This document shows, piece after piece, positions 1-6,188 of a stretch of DNA of 16,159 bases. The number at the start of each line of letters is the position of its first letter. Position 1 is the first letter of the stretch. The stretch is from Lachnospiraceae bacterium UBA5902 (lineage in GTDB: Bacteria > Bacillota > Clostridia > Lachnospirales > Lachnospiraceae), in contig DJEI01000040.1 in NCBI GenBank assembly GCA_002431865.1, positions 1-16,159 on the forward strand, written 5' to 3'. The notes beneath the pieces are model-generated. The model was not told the origin of the DNA. It searched no databases and saw nothing but the letters and a program-made list of their open reading frames with translations. Both the position numbers and the translations under genes were made by a program.

Positions 1-450
1 GTAAATGAGAATCTTGCAAAGGCAGAAAAGGGCGAGAAGGATTATGAGACTGCAATCAGAGATGCGGTGAACCGTTGCATTGCAGAGGATATCTTAAAGG
101 ATTTTTTGCTGGAACGTAGAGAGGATGTGCAGAAAAGTATGATGTTTGATCTGACATACGAAAAACAGATGGAGAATGCAAAACGGGAATGGTATAACGA
201 TGGTGTGGAAGAAGGTCGTGCAGAAGGATATTCCGCTGGAATTGTGAAGGGGAATGTTGAGCGACTTGTAAATTCAATTATCAAGAAACTTGAGAAGAAT
301 AAATCCATTGAACAGATAGCGGATGAACTCGAAGAATCTGTCGAAGATATCCAGCCGATCTATGATATTGTGAAGAAGCACGCACCAGAATATGATGTTG
401 AAGCAATTACCACGGAAGTGTTGGAAGCAAGGGAAAATGAAAAAGCATAA
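1..450 (+). CDS. Rpn-family PD-(D/E)XK nuclease/transposase-like protein, C-terminal part (5' end outside window)
   Basis: The frame is open from base 1, so the gene starts upstream of the window and 149 C-terminal residues are visible. A GTG at 67 is the first start-like codon inside the window but has no Shine-Dalgarno site and cuts through homologous sequence, so it is not the true start. The visible part matches the C-terminal third of the complete paralog at 10793-11791: both have an AVN.CI.E.IL.DFL block, a charged helical stretch rich in Glu and Gly, then a domain with the pattern IIKK..KNK..E.(I/M)ADELEE, IQP(I/L)Y and a short acidic end. The catalytic D...ExQ core would lie upstream of the window. 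Known of the family: Rpn/COG5464 proteins are DNA endonucleases linked to RecA-independent recombination; many Clostridia carry several divergent copies. The function of this copy is inference. Confidence 0.8.
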   Translation, partial: VNENLAKAEKGEKDYETAIRDAVNRCIAEDILKDFLLERREDVQKSMMFDLTYEKQMENAKREWYNDGVEEGRAEGYSAGIVKGNVERLVNSIIKKLEKNKSIEQIADELEESVEDIQPIYDIVKKHAPEYDVEAITTEVLEARENEKA

Positions 451-467
451 ATTGTTATGAGATAAAT

Positions 468-507
468 AAAGGCAGGATAGCTGATAGAAAGTCAACTGTC
501 CTGCTTT
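468..507 (+). terminator. Probable Rho-independent terminator of the partial Rpn gene
   Basis: A long imperfect hairpin starts 18 bp after the stop codon. AAAG, a bulged G and CAGGATAG (468-480) pair with CTGTCCTGCTTT (496-507, one G-U pair), and TGA/TCA (482-484 with 492-494) extends the stem past one mismatch to a 7-nt loop. The T tract is only three bases, so termination strength is uncertain. Confidence 0.6.
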
Positions 508-607
508 ACATGTATAATAGGTTGTTAATAGAACTAGCCAGATATGGAGGTGGACTTATGTGTGGAATGACAACTGATTTATAGATATCTATGAATTGGA
601 GGTTTTT

Positions 608-1150
608 ATGAATTACACTATAAGAAAATTGAAAAAAGAAGAAGTAAAGATATTAGATATATTTTTATATGAGGCTATTTTTATTCCCGAAGGTGTTGAG
701 GCACCACCAACGGAAATAATTAATCAACCAGAATTGCAGGTTTATGTTGAGGGGTTCGGGGAAAGGAATGGAGATATTTGTTTTGTTGCAGAATCTGATG
801 ACAAAATAGTAGGTGCTGTATGGGTTCGTATTATGAATGACTATGGACATGTTGATGACGAAACTCCATCATTTGCAATCTCATTGTTAAAGGAATATCG
901 AGGGCAGGGGATTGGCACAGCATTGATGAAGAGGATGCTTGCAGAATTACAAGCTTGTGGATACAAGAAGACATCGTTGGCTGTTCAAAAACAGAATTAT
1001 GCCGTAAAGATGTATAAGAATGTAGGATTTGAAATCGTGGACGAAAACACAGAAGAATATATAATGATTTGTCGACTGTGTGGCAAGGCGGCGCACATTT
1101 ACATGGATTACAGAAAGAACATAATCCCCCAATGCCATACGAAAAAATGA
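608..1150 (+). CDS. GNAT-family N-acetyltransferase
   Basis: Predicted to transfer an acetyl group from acetyl-CoA to an amine substrate in the cytoplasm; the substrate cannot be told. It has 180 residues, normal for a single GNAT domain. The acetyl-CoA binding motif A is clear as RGQGIG at residues 98-103, preceded by a VGAVWVR strand (68-74) and followed by the motif B region ending NYAVKMYKNVGF (130-141). I chose ATG 608 because GGAGG at 598-602 lies 5 bases upstream; an in-frame TTG at 596 overlaps that Shine-Dalgarno site and is unlikely. The fold is complete at about residue 157 (YIMICRL). The last 23 residues are a Cys/His/Lys-rich tail that I do not recognise in this family and may come from a shifted or extended 3' end. 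The gene is AT-richer than the arginase gene after it. Confidence 0.85.
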   Translation: MNYTIRKLKKEEVKILDIFLYEAIFIPEGVEAPPTEIINQPELQVYVEGFGERNGDICFVAESDDKIVGAVWVRIMNDYGHVDDETPSFAISLLKEYRGQGIGTALMKRMLAELQACGYKKTSLAVQKQNYAVKMYKNVGFEIVDENTEEYIMICRLCGKAAHIYMDYRKNIIPQCHTKK

Positions 1151-1201
1151 TACTATTAAAAGATAAATTCTGAATTGTATATTATTGGGGGTGAATGACA
1201 G

Positions 1202-1960
1202 ATGAAACCATATCATTTGATTCTGGATTTTACACATGTATATGATGATGAAATCTGTGCGGACCGAGAACAATTTTCATGGATTGACTGCTCGGATATT
1301 GAAGGAAGCAACCTGTATTGTTCTCCACAGGCAGAGCGGGAGATTTGCAGGAGAATAGAGCCGTATGGAGTACATGGAATCCATTTTGTGGATTCTGGCA
1401 ATTATCATTATGTTACAAAGATATTTACGGATCAGATTCATAAGCCGTTTTCTTTGATTGTTTTCGATCATCATACAGATATGCAGAAACCGTTAATGGA
1501 AGGAATGATGAGCTGTGGTGATTGGGCGGGAATGTTGCTTGATCAGAACCCGGCATTGCAACAATTTATTTTGATCGGACCGGCGGAAGACGATATAAAG
1601 CAGATTCGGACGGAGCATCCAGATAAACTGATAACTTTTTCGGCTGAGGAAATCCGTAAGGGAGAAGGTGTGGAACGGTTAAAGCAACTTCAGGGCGGTG
1701 TCCCATGGTACATTTCAATCGACAAGGATGTGCTTTCCGAACAATACAGTGAGACAAATTGGAATCAGGGAGAACTGACGCTTGGCATGCTCGAACATAT
1801 GATTCAATATTTTCTGGAACAGGCACCCGTATATGGCGTAGACATCTGTGGGGAATGCTCTACGGCGATTGCACTGCCGGAATATTTTCAGGCAGAGGGT
1901 GTAAATGGTAAGACAAACGTAGAGCTGTTTCGATTTTTGCGTAGTTATTGTTGTAGTTGA
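1202..1960 (+). CDS. Arginase/ureohydrolase-family protein
   Basis: Ureohydrolases hydrolyse the guanidino or formimino group of arginine, agmatine or formiminoglutamate with a binuclear Mn site. The expected ligands are visible in order: His69 in GNYHY (in place of GGDH), Asp89-x-His91-x-Asp93 in FDHHTD, and Asp174-x-Asp176 in SIDKDV. At 252 residues it is shorter than classical arginases and agmatinases (about 300), and the usual DP after the last Asp pair is absent, so the substrate may differ. Start ATG 1202 is preceded by a GGGGGTGA Shine-Dalgarno site in the 51-bp gap after the GNAT gene. The 3' end abuts, and in another frame overlaps, a GNAT remnant (1941-2042), so the last few residues may have been changed by a rearrangement. 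Confidence 0.8.
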   Translation: MKPYHLILDFTHVYDDEICADREQFSWIDCSDIEGSNLYCSPQAEREICRRIEPYGVHGIHFVDSGNYHYVTKIFTDQIHKPFSLIVFDHHTDMQKPLMEGMMSCGDWAGMLLDQNPALQQFILIGPAEDDIKQIRTEHPDKLITFSAEEIRKGEGVERLKQLQGGVPWYISIDKDVLSEQYSETNWNQGELTLGMLEHMIQYFLEQAPVYGVDICGECSTAIALPEYFQAEGVNGKTNVELFRFLRSYCCS

Positions 1961-2042
1961 GCTGGATACAAATGTGCGAGATACAGGAGCAAGAAATTTG
2001 CACCAGAGGTTAGGGTATGAAGAGATAGGAAACGATAAATGA
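1941..2042 (+). pseudogene. 3' remnant of a second GNAT acetyltransferase gene
   Basis: Reading from 1953 in the frame that ends with TGA 2040-2042 gives ELDTN, VRDTGARNLHQRLGYEEIG and a short end. This is the classic GNAT C-terminal motif (LDTNV.N.GA..LY..LGF). No acetyl-CoA binding motif or start codon lies upstream in frame: the arginase gene occupies that sequence in a different frame. The remnant therefore looks like the tail of a gene whose 5' part was deleted or replaced. Its TGA overlaps the ATG of the next gene as ATGA (2039-2042), which suggests the two genes were once translationally coupled. The junction should lie near 1940-1958. Confidence 0.7.
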
Positions 2043-2950
2043 AGAAAACTACACAGAAAACTGCATATTACCACCTTCCGGGGCTATTTGAATTCTATGA
2101 GTTATACGAATTATTTCTGCCGTTGTTCCGTGAACACCGGGAATACTTTTATGATTGGTGTGAAATTGGCTCCATCTATGGGGCACCGGCAGATTGTATC
2201 TGGGGCGGCGGACGGATCGGAGACGGCGATCACAGTGCACAGGAAGTGCTGCATCTGATGCAGGAATATGGTATTTCGGCGAGACTGACATTCAGTAATT
2301 CGTTGTTGCAGGAAGAGCATTTATCCGACAGGAAATGCAATGCACTCTGCGCGTTATTTGAAAAAGGTGGAACAGTGCAAAATGGAGTGATTGTGCATTC
2401 GGATTTGCTGTTGGCGTACCTGAAGAGGCAGTATCCGGGATTGTATCTTGTCTCATCAACCACGAAGGTTCTGACGGAGTTTGAACAGCTCCGGGATGAG
2501 TTAAAACGGGACGCGTTTCGATATGTAGTGCCGGATTTCCGGCTGAATAAGCGGTTTGAAGATTTGAATACACTAACGGCTGGACAAAAGGCGAAGGTTG
2601 AGTTTTTGTGCAATGAATGTTGTTGGTTTGGGTGCAAAGACAGGAAAGTATGTTATGAGGATGTGAGCCGGAAAGCACTAGGCATAAAAGCACCGGATCA
2701 TAGATGCACTGCACCGGAGTCGGAACATGGATACCGGTTCTCAAAGGCAATGTCGAATCCGGGATTTATTGGAATCGATGCGATAAAAGACATCTATCTG
2801 CCGATGGGATTCTCCAATTTCAAGATTGAAGGACGTGGATTGGGAAGTGCATTGGCGTTGGAATTTTTGCTTTATTACATGACAAAGCCGGAGTGTCGGA
2901 TTCGCGTGAGAGAAGCAATTTATCTGGATAATATGTTGGATCTTTTTTGA
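2039..2950 (+). CDS. Peptidase U32-like Cys-rich TIM-barrel protein (putative)
   Basis: The 303-residue protein has features seen in peptidase U32/YhbU-type proteins: a barrel-like middle with VIVHSDLLLAYL...YPGLYLVSSTTK (about 117-143), YVVPDFRLNKRF (162-173) and the C-terminal motif FKIEGR (261-266). A Cys cluster at 191, 194, 195, 199 and 205 (CNECCWFGC...C) could bind an Fe-S cluster or a metal, as the conserved cysteines of U32 proteins are thought to do. The substrate is unknown; some U32 relatives act in tRNA or cofactor hydroxylation rather than proteolysis. The ATG at 2039 overlaps the stop of the GNAT remnant. Only a weak AGGAAA lies upstream, which fits a gene that once relied on coupling. 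dinD begins a few tens of bases after its stop, so the two may be co-transcribed. Confidence 0.5.
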   Translation: MKKTTQKTAYYHLPGLFEFYELYELFLPLFREHREYFYDWCEIGSIYGAPADCIWGGGRIGDGDHSAQEVLHLMQEYGISARLTFSNSLLQEEHLSDRKCNALCALFEKGGTVQNGVIVHSDLLLAYLKRQYPGLYLVSSTTKVLTEFEQLRDELKRDAFRYVVPDFRLNKRFEDLNTLTAGQKAKVEFLCNECCWFGCKDRKVCYEDVSRKALGIKAPDHRCTAPESEHGYRFSKAMSNPGFIGIDAIKDIYLPMGFSNFKIEGRGLGSALALEFLLYYMTKPECRIRVREAIYLDNMLDLF

Positions 2951-2983
2951 GAAAATATGAATGAAAATGAGGAGGGTGTATTG

Positions 2984-3848
2984 TTGGGTAAATTGAAAGC
3001 AATAGAGTATAAGCGTTTTGAAGATATAAAGCATATACGAGAAGATGGAAGCGAATATTGGAGTGCAAGAGAATTAGGTGTTGCTTTGGAGTATGTGCAA
3101 TGGAGAAATTTTGAAAAAGTAATAAAAAGAGCAATGATTTCTTACGAGAATAGCGGACATAGAGTTATAGACGATTTTGCTGAGGTCAGCAAAATCGTAG
3201 AAGCAGGAGCAACGCATAAACCAACAAAAGATTATGAATTATCCAGATATGCGTGTTATTTGATTGTGCAAAATGGAGATCCAAGGAAAGAAGTTATTGC
3301 ATTAGGTCAAACATATTTTGCCATTCAAACATATAGACAAGAAGTTGCAGATCATTTTAATGAGTTGGATGAAGATAATAGAAGACTTGTTGTACGAGGC
3401 GATATCAAACAATGGAATCAGATGTTGGCGGAAACTGCACATAATGCAGGAGTTATTACGAATGAGGAGTTTGCTATTTTTCAAAATGCAGGATATATGG
3501 GACTTTATGGTGGATTAGATGTAGATGATATTCATGAAAGAAAACAATTAGAAGTAGGTCAAAAGATACTGGATTATATGGGAAGCACGGAACTGATTGC
3601 GAATTTGTTTAGAATATCGCACGCAGACAGAGGAAAAAATCAGAAAGGATAATGTACAGGGGACTGATAAGGCGACATCAGTTCATTATAACGTTGGGAA
3701 AGAAGTAAGGAATGCAATAGAAAAAATAGGTGGTACTATGCCAGAGGATTTGCCAACGCCCGAAAAAAGTATTCAACAAATTGAAAAGGAACAGATGGAG
3801 AGATTGAGAGGTAAGGCAAAAAATGGAAAACTCATGTTAGATGAGTGA
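2984..3848 (+). pseudogene. dinD: DinD (DNA damage-inducible protein D), frameshifted
   Basis: The first reading frame, ending at TAA 3652, carries the DinD body: YWSARELG, FEKVIKRA, NSGH, LSRYACYLIVQNGDP, GQTYFAIQT, FAIFQNAGYMGLYGGLD and ILDYMGSTELIANLFR. The conserved C-terminus (QTEEKIRKDN, HYNVGKEVR, GGTMPEDLPTPEKSIQQIE) continues in another frame to TGA 3848. The shift comes from a 4-bp tandem duplication, CGCA CGCA at 3618-3625. Removing one unit joins the frames as FRIS-QTEEKIRK, exactly as the family reads, and would give about 286 residues (E. coli DinD has about 274). Start: GGAGGG at 2971-2976 sits 7 bases before TTG 2984 (TTG 2981 is also possible). The upstream in-frame ATG 2957 has no Shine-Dalgarno site. 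E. coli DinD is SOS-induced and interacts with RecA filaments. I saw no LexA box in the 6-bp gap upstream. The codons are clearly AT-rich compared with its neighbours. Confidence 0.85.
3618..3625 (+). repeat. CGCA tandem duplication that breaks dinD
   Basis: Two adjacent CGCA units. One unit restores the DinD reading frame and the family alignment, so the second is the likely causal insertion. Confidence 0.75.
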
Positions 3849-3881
3849 GAAATATCTAATCGTGAAAGGAAACCTATATCT

Positions 3882-4844
3882 ATGAATCATATCGATATCT
3901 TAGACAACGAAATAACGATCAATGGGAACGTACTCACATTTCCGATGTCCTACGAGGAAGTCAAGTCTGTACTCGGAGATGCGCGGATCGAGAAGGATGA
4001 GCAAAACCACAATTATTATATATATGATGAGCTGGGAATTTATTTTGAAGAGGGAAATGTTGCATGGTTGAAAAAGCAGCGGGCATACAAGGACGCGGAG
4101 CACCGGATTACGAGCGTATATTTGCATGTAGCGGACGAGCTTTCCGATGCGGATATCAGGCCAGCGCAGCATTATGTCGGAAATGTAACCTTCTTCGGAA
4201 AGCAGAAAGAGCATGATGTCCTGAATCGATTCATGGGATGTTATCAGGACTGTATTCGCTCGGCGGATGGGGAGCTTGAACTGGCACATGTTGGTGCATA
4301 TGTCGGTGGCAAGGATGACGAGCCAAATTATGCGGGTGATCGGTTTCTGAAATCCTTGGATATTGCATATAAACCAAGAAAACCGAAGACGACACAGAAT
4401 TATGCAATGCAGAATACCGGTGAGGCGGCTCTGGTATTTGACACCTTTAATTTCAAACTGGCAGTGATCAATGAGTTAATGTATGAGCAGGAAATCTTAA
4501 AGCCATATTTTGATATTTATGAGTATATGGATTTTAAGAAAGCACATTGGAATCTGGAAACAGAGAAAAATGTCAGGGCTGCGGTACAGTTTTTCAAGGA
4601 ATTGCCGGTACCGGTAACGTATGCAGATAAGGTCACGGCGATATGCATGGACGGCGGAAATGAGATATATCAAAACATTGCGCCATTATGGGATGGCGAG
4701 GATGAACGATTTGATATAGATAAGCTCACCGAGGCGGAATTGCGTCAGTTTCCGAATCTTAAATCTATGACAGTGATGACAACGAAACTGGAGAAGCTAC
4801 AGAAAATCTGTGAGGAATGTGGGATGGAAGTTTCTGCATTATAA
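3882..4844 (+). CDS. DUF6892/DUF7738-like protein of unknown function
   Basis: The protein has 320 residues, is soluble and acidic, and has no signal peptide or membrane segment. It looks two-part. The N-terminal half (about 1-110) is beta-rich, with INGNVLTFPMSYEEVKSVLGD and a YYIYDELGIYF strand, resembling DUF7738. The C-terminal half begins around FDTFNFKLAVINELMYE (about 186-202) and includes ILKPYFDIYEY, which resembles DUF6892. The family names are from memory and should be checked. These proteins are often scattered in Firmicutes accessory regions, and I infer no function. ATG 3882 is the first in-frame start; GAAAGGAAA lies a little far upstream (about 12 bases). It stands 33 bp after the dinD stop, on the same strand. 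Confidence 0.55.
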   Translation: MNHIDILDNEITINGNVLTFPMSYEEVKSVLGDARIEKDEQNHNYYIYDELGIYFEEGNVAWLKKQRAYKDAEHRITSVYLHVADELSDADIRPAQHYVGNVTFFGKQKEHDVLNRFMGCYQDCIRSADGELELAHVGAYVGGKDDEPNYAGDRFLKSLDIAYKPRKPKTTQNYAMQNTGEAALVFDTFNFKLAVINELMYEQEILKPYFDIYEYMDFKKAHWNLETEKNVRAAVQFFKELPVPVTYADKVTAICMDGGNEIYQNIAPLWDGEDERFDIDKLTEAELRQFPNLKSMTVMTTKLEKLQKICEECGMEVSAL

Positions 4845-4848
4845 GGAG

Positions 4849-4926
4849 ATGGATATTGAGGCATTTGCGGAGAAGCTGGGACACCGATCTGATTTAGAAA
4901 GGAAACATATTTTACAGGGGCATTAA
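4849..4926 (+). other. Possible 25-codon ORF or gene relic
   Basis: ATG 4849 opens a 25-residue frame (begins MDIEAFAEKLGHRSD) ending at TAA 4924. AGGAG lies directly against the ATG, too close for normal initiation. The reading looks protein-like but matches nothing I recognise. It may be the stub of a decayed gene after the DUF6892-like gene, or chance. Confidence 0.2.
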
Positions 4927-4930
4927 CATG

Positions 4931-4960
4931 TTGAAGAAAAGTGCCGAAATATAGTATAAT
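4931..4960 (+). promoter_or_regulatory. Sigma-A-type promoter for the pilin gene
   Basis: TTGAAG (4931-4936) and TATAAT (4955-4960) are separated by 18 bp. The predicted start of transcription is near 4967, about 34 bp before the pilin ATG, so this gene is probably transcribed on its own. Confidence 0.65.
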
Positions 4961-5000
4961 AAAAATGTTACAGAGACAGCAACATAGTGGAGAAAACGGG

Positions 5001-5627
5001 ATGAAACAACACAAAAAAAACCGTGGATTTACATTGGTGGAACTGATTGTTGTGATAGTGATTCTTGCAATTCTGGCAGCAGTTCTGGTTCCGGCATTGT
5101 TGGGCTACATAGATAGGGCAAAAAAACAGAAAATTATATCGGAAGCGCGGGATGTCTGGGTTGCTTCTCAAGCGGCATTGTCAGAATGTTATGGACTGCA
5201 TCCGGAAAGCTTTAAGGAATCTTGCAAGTTTACTTCAAACATTGGTGGAAAAACGTATTCAAAACTTGGAAGAATATCAAATAGTGCCCTTGGCACTCTA
5301 CAAAATAATTCGAAAGTTCCTTGGGAAGAAGGAACATCCAGTCGAAGAATTGCCGGGCAGGTGCTAAAATATCTGGATAGTGCAGACATAAATGCGAATC
5401 CTCGTTACACGTTTGGAAATGGAGTTATCCCGGACGGGAATACGAAGCCGAGCAATTATAACTGGGGGTGGAATCGGAAATCAACCGATATAATCATTCA
5501 GATATTTTATACAGCTAAAGGGAAAATGGCTGCATTGAATTTTGCGAAGGATGGTTATATGGTAACAATGATAGCAGGTGGAGAAACTACCTGTGTTTAT
5601 GACGGGAAATGTCTGCCATCTTGGTAG
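5001..5627 (+). CDS. Type IV pilin / pseudopilin-like protein (prepilin N-terminal signal)
   Basis: Residues 1-9 are a short basic leader ending in Gly9. The processed protein would begin with Phe10 (FTLVE), with Glu at +5, and this is followed by a 20-residue hydrophobic helix (IVVIVILAILAAVLVPALLG). This is the class III signal cut and N-methylated by a prepilin peptidase (PilD type) and assembled by a type IV pilus or type II secretion-like machine. The full protein has 208 residues. The head domain has four cysteines: two in the SECYGLHPESFKESC region and two in the final CVYDGKC, the second pair typical of a C-terminal disulfide loop. ATG 5001 is preferred because GTGGAG lies upstream and the leader length is then normal; the longer frame from 4941 would add an atypical leader. 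No pilus ATPase, platform or peptidase gene is nearby. Confidence 0.85.
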   Translation: MKQHKKNRGFTLVELIVVIVILAILAAVLVPALLGYIDRAKKQKIISEARDVWVASQAALSECYGLHPESFKESCKFTSNIGGKTYSKLGRISNSALGTLQNNSKVPWEEGTSSRRIAGQVLKYLDSADINANPRYTFGNGVIPDGNTKPSNYNWGWNRKSTDIIIQIFYTAKGKMAALNFAKDGYMVTMIAGGETTCVYDGKCLPSW

Positions 5628-5728
5628 TAACGATGAAGTATATGATTTGTAGAAATCGGCGATCCAATTGAGGAAGCGAGGGAAAAAAGCAGTGGAGACA
5701 ATCTGCTGAGAAAACGAGAATAAATTAT

Positions 5729-5769
5729 AATACCACAGCTACTTGACATTACAAAGTAGCTGTGGTATT
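5729..5769 (+). terminator. 16-bp perfect hairpin: probable pilin terminator overlapping the padR promoter
   Basis: The arms 5729-5744 and 5754-5769 are perfect complements around a 9-nt loop, followed by TTCTTATTAT. It would fold in transcripts coming from the pilin gene, about 100 bp after its stop. The same bases contain the -35 box and first operator of the padR promoter, so DNA-level and RNA-level roles overlap. Confidence 0.5.
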
Positions 5770-5802
5770 TTCTTATTATGCTACTTGGTGATACAAAGTA
5801 GC
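5738..5802 (+). promoter_or_regulatory. padR promoter with two 23-bp PadR-type operators
   Basis: GCTACTT-N9-AAGTAGC occurs twice, at 5738-5760 and 5780-5802, with starts 42 bp apart (about four helical turns). The two copies share GCTACTTG at one end and ACAAAGTAGC at the other. TTGACA (5743-5748) lies inside the first copy, and TATTTT (5766-5771) follows at a 17-bp spacing. Transcription would start near 5778, so the second copy covers the start region. PadR-family regulators commonly repress their own promoter through such dyads; autorepression here is inference. Confidence 0.7.
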
Positions 5803-5859
5803 AAGGCAGGAGACGATTTGGAAGAAATACGAAAACTGCCTCATAACGGAGGAACTACC

Positions 5860-6183
5860 ATGATAGATACACAATTAATGAAAGGAATTCTGGAAGGATG
5901 CGTGCTATCGGTGATTGCAGAGCATGAGACATACGGCTATGAGATTCTGCAACGATTGACGGAATCCGGATTCGCTGAGCTTGGCGAAGGAACGATGTAT
6001 CCGGTGCTCACACGGCTGGAGAAGAATGGCTACATCCAATGCCGTAAAGAGAAATCCCCGCTCGGACCAATCCGGAAATATTATTCGGTGACTGATGCAG
6101 GAACAAAGCATCTGAAGGATTTCTGCGAGAGTTATAAGAGCATTACGGAAAGTGCAAAGAAAATATTAAGGATGGAGGAGTGA
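5860..6183 (+). CDS. PadR-family transcriptional regulator
   Basis: The 107-residue winged-helix DNA-binding protein matches a small PadR of subfamily 2. The characteristic pattern is present: LMKGILEGCVLSVIAEHETYGYEI near the N-terminus, then LGEGTMYPVLTRLEKNGYI, a Gly-Pro wing (SPLGPIRKYYSVTDAG) and a C-terminal dimerisation helix. ATG 5860 has CGGAGGA at 5847-5853; an open frame running upstream to 5743 has no comparable start. Its stop is 5 bp before the ATG of the membrane protein gene, so the two are co-transcribed and probably coupled. PadR proteins repress drug-efflux or envelope-response genes and are released by ligand binding. The paired operators just upstream suggest autoregulation. 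Confidence 0.9.
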   Translation: MIDTQLMKGILEGCVLSVIAEHETYGYEILQRLTESGFAELGEGTMYPVLTRLEKNGYIQCRKEKSPLGPIRKYYSVTDAGTKHLKDFCESYKSITESAKKILRMEE

Positions 6184-6188
6184 GACGA

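Noticed and set aside
513..518. TATAAT as a promoter for the GNAT gene
   Set aside because: A good -10, but no acceptable -35 at 16-18 bp, and it falls just after the terminator stem; not strong enough to list.
558..584. 8-codon ORF (MCGMTTDL) with a good GGAGG site 7 bases upstream, possibly a leader peptide of the GNAT gene
   Set aside because: Too short to judge; no attenuator-like structure lies between it and the GNAT start, and no codon bias suggests sensing. Most likely chance or a gene stub.
2957..2983. ATG 2957 as the dinD start
   Set aside because: No Shine-Dalgarno site is in front of it, while GGAGGG inside this segment fits TTG 2984, and the extra residues are not family-like.
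3318..3518. Plus-strand open frame inside dinD
   Set aside because: It overlaps the conserved DinD frame and has no family resemblance; a shadow frame.
4941..5000. Upstream extension of the pilin reading frame
   Set aside because: It begins inside the promoter's -10 region and would give an abnormally long prepilin leader; ATG 5001 has a Shine-Dalgarno site and a normal leader.
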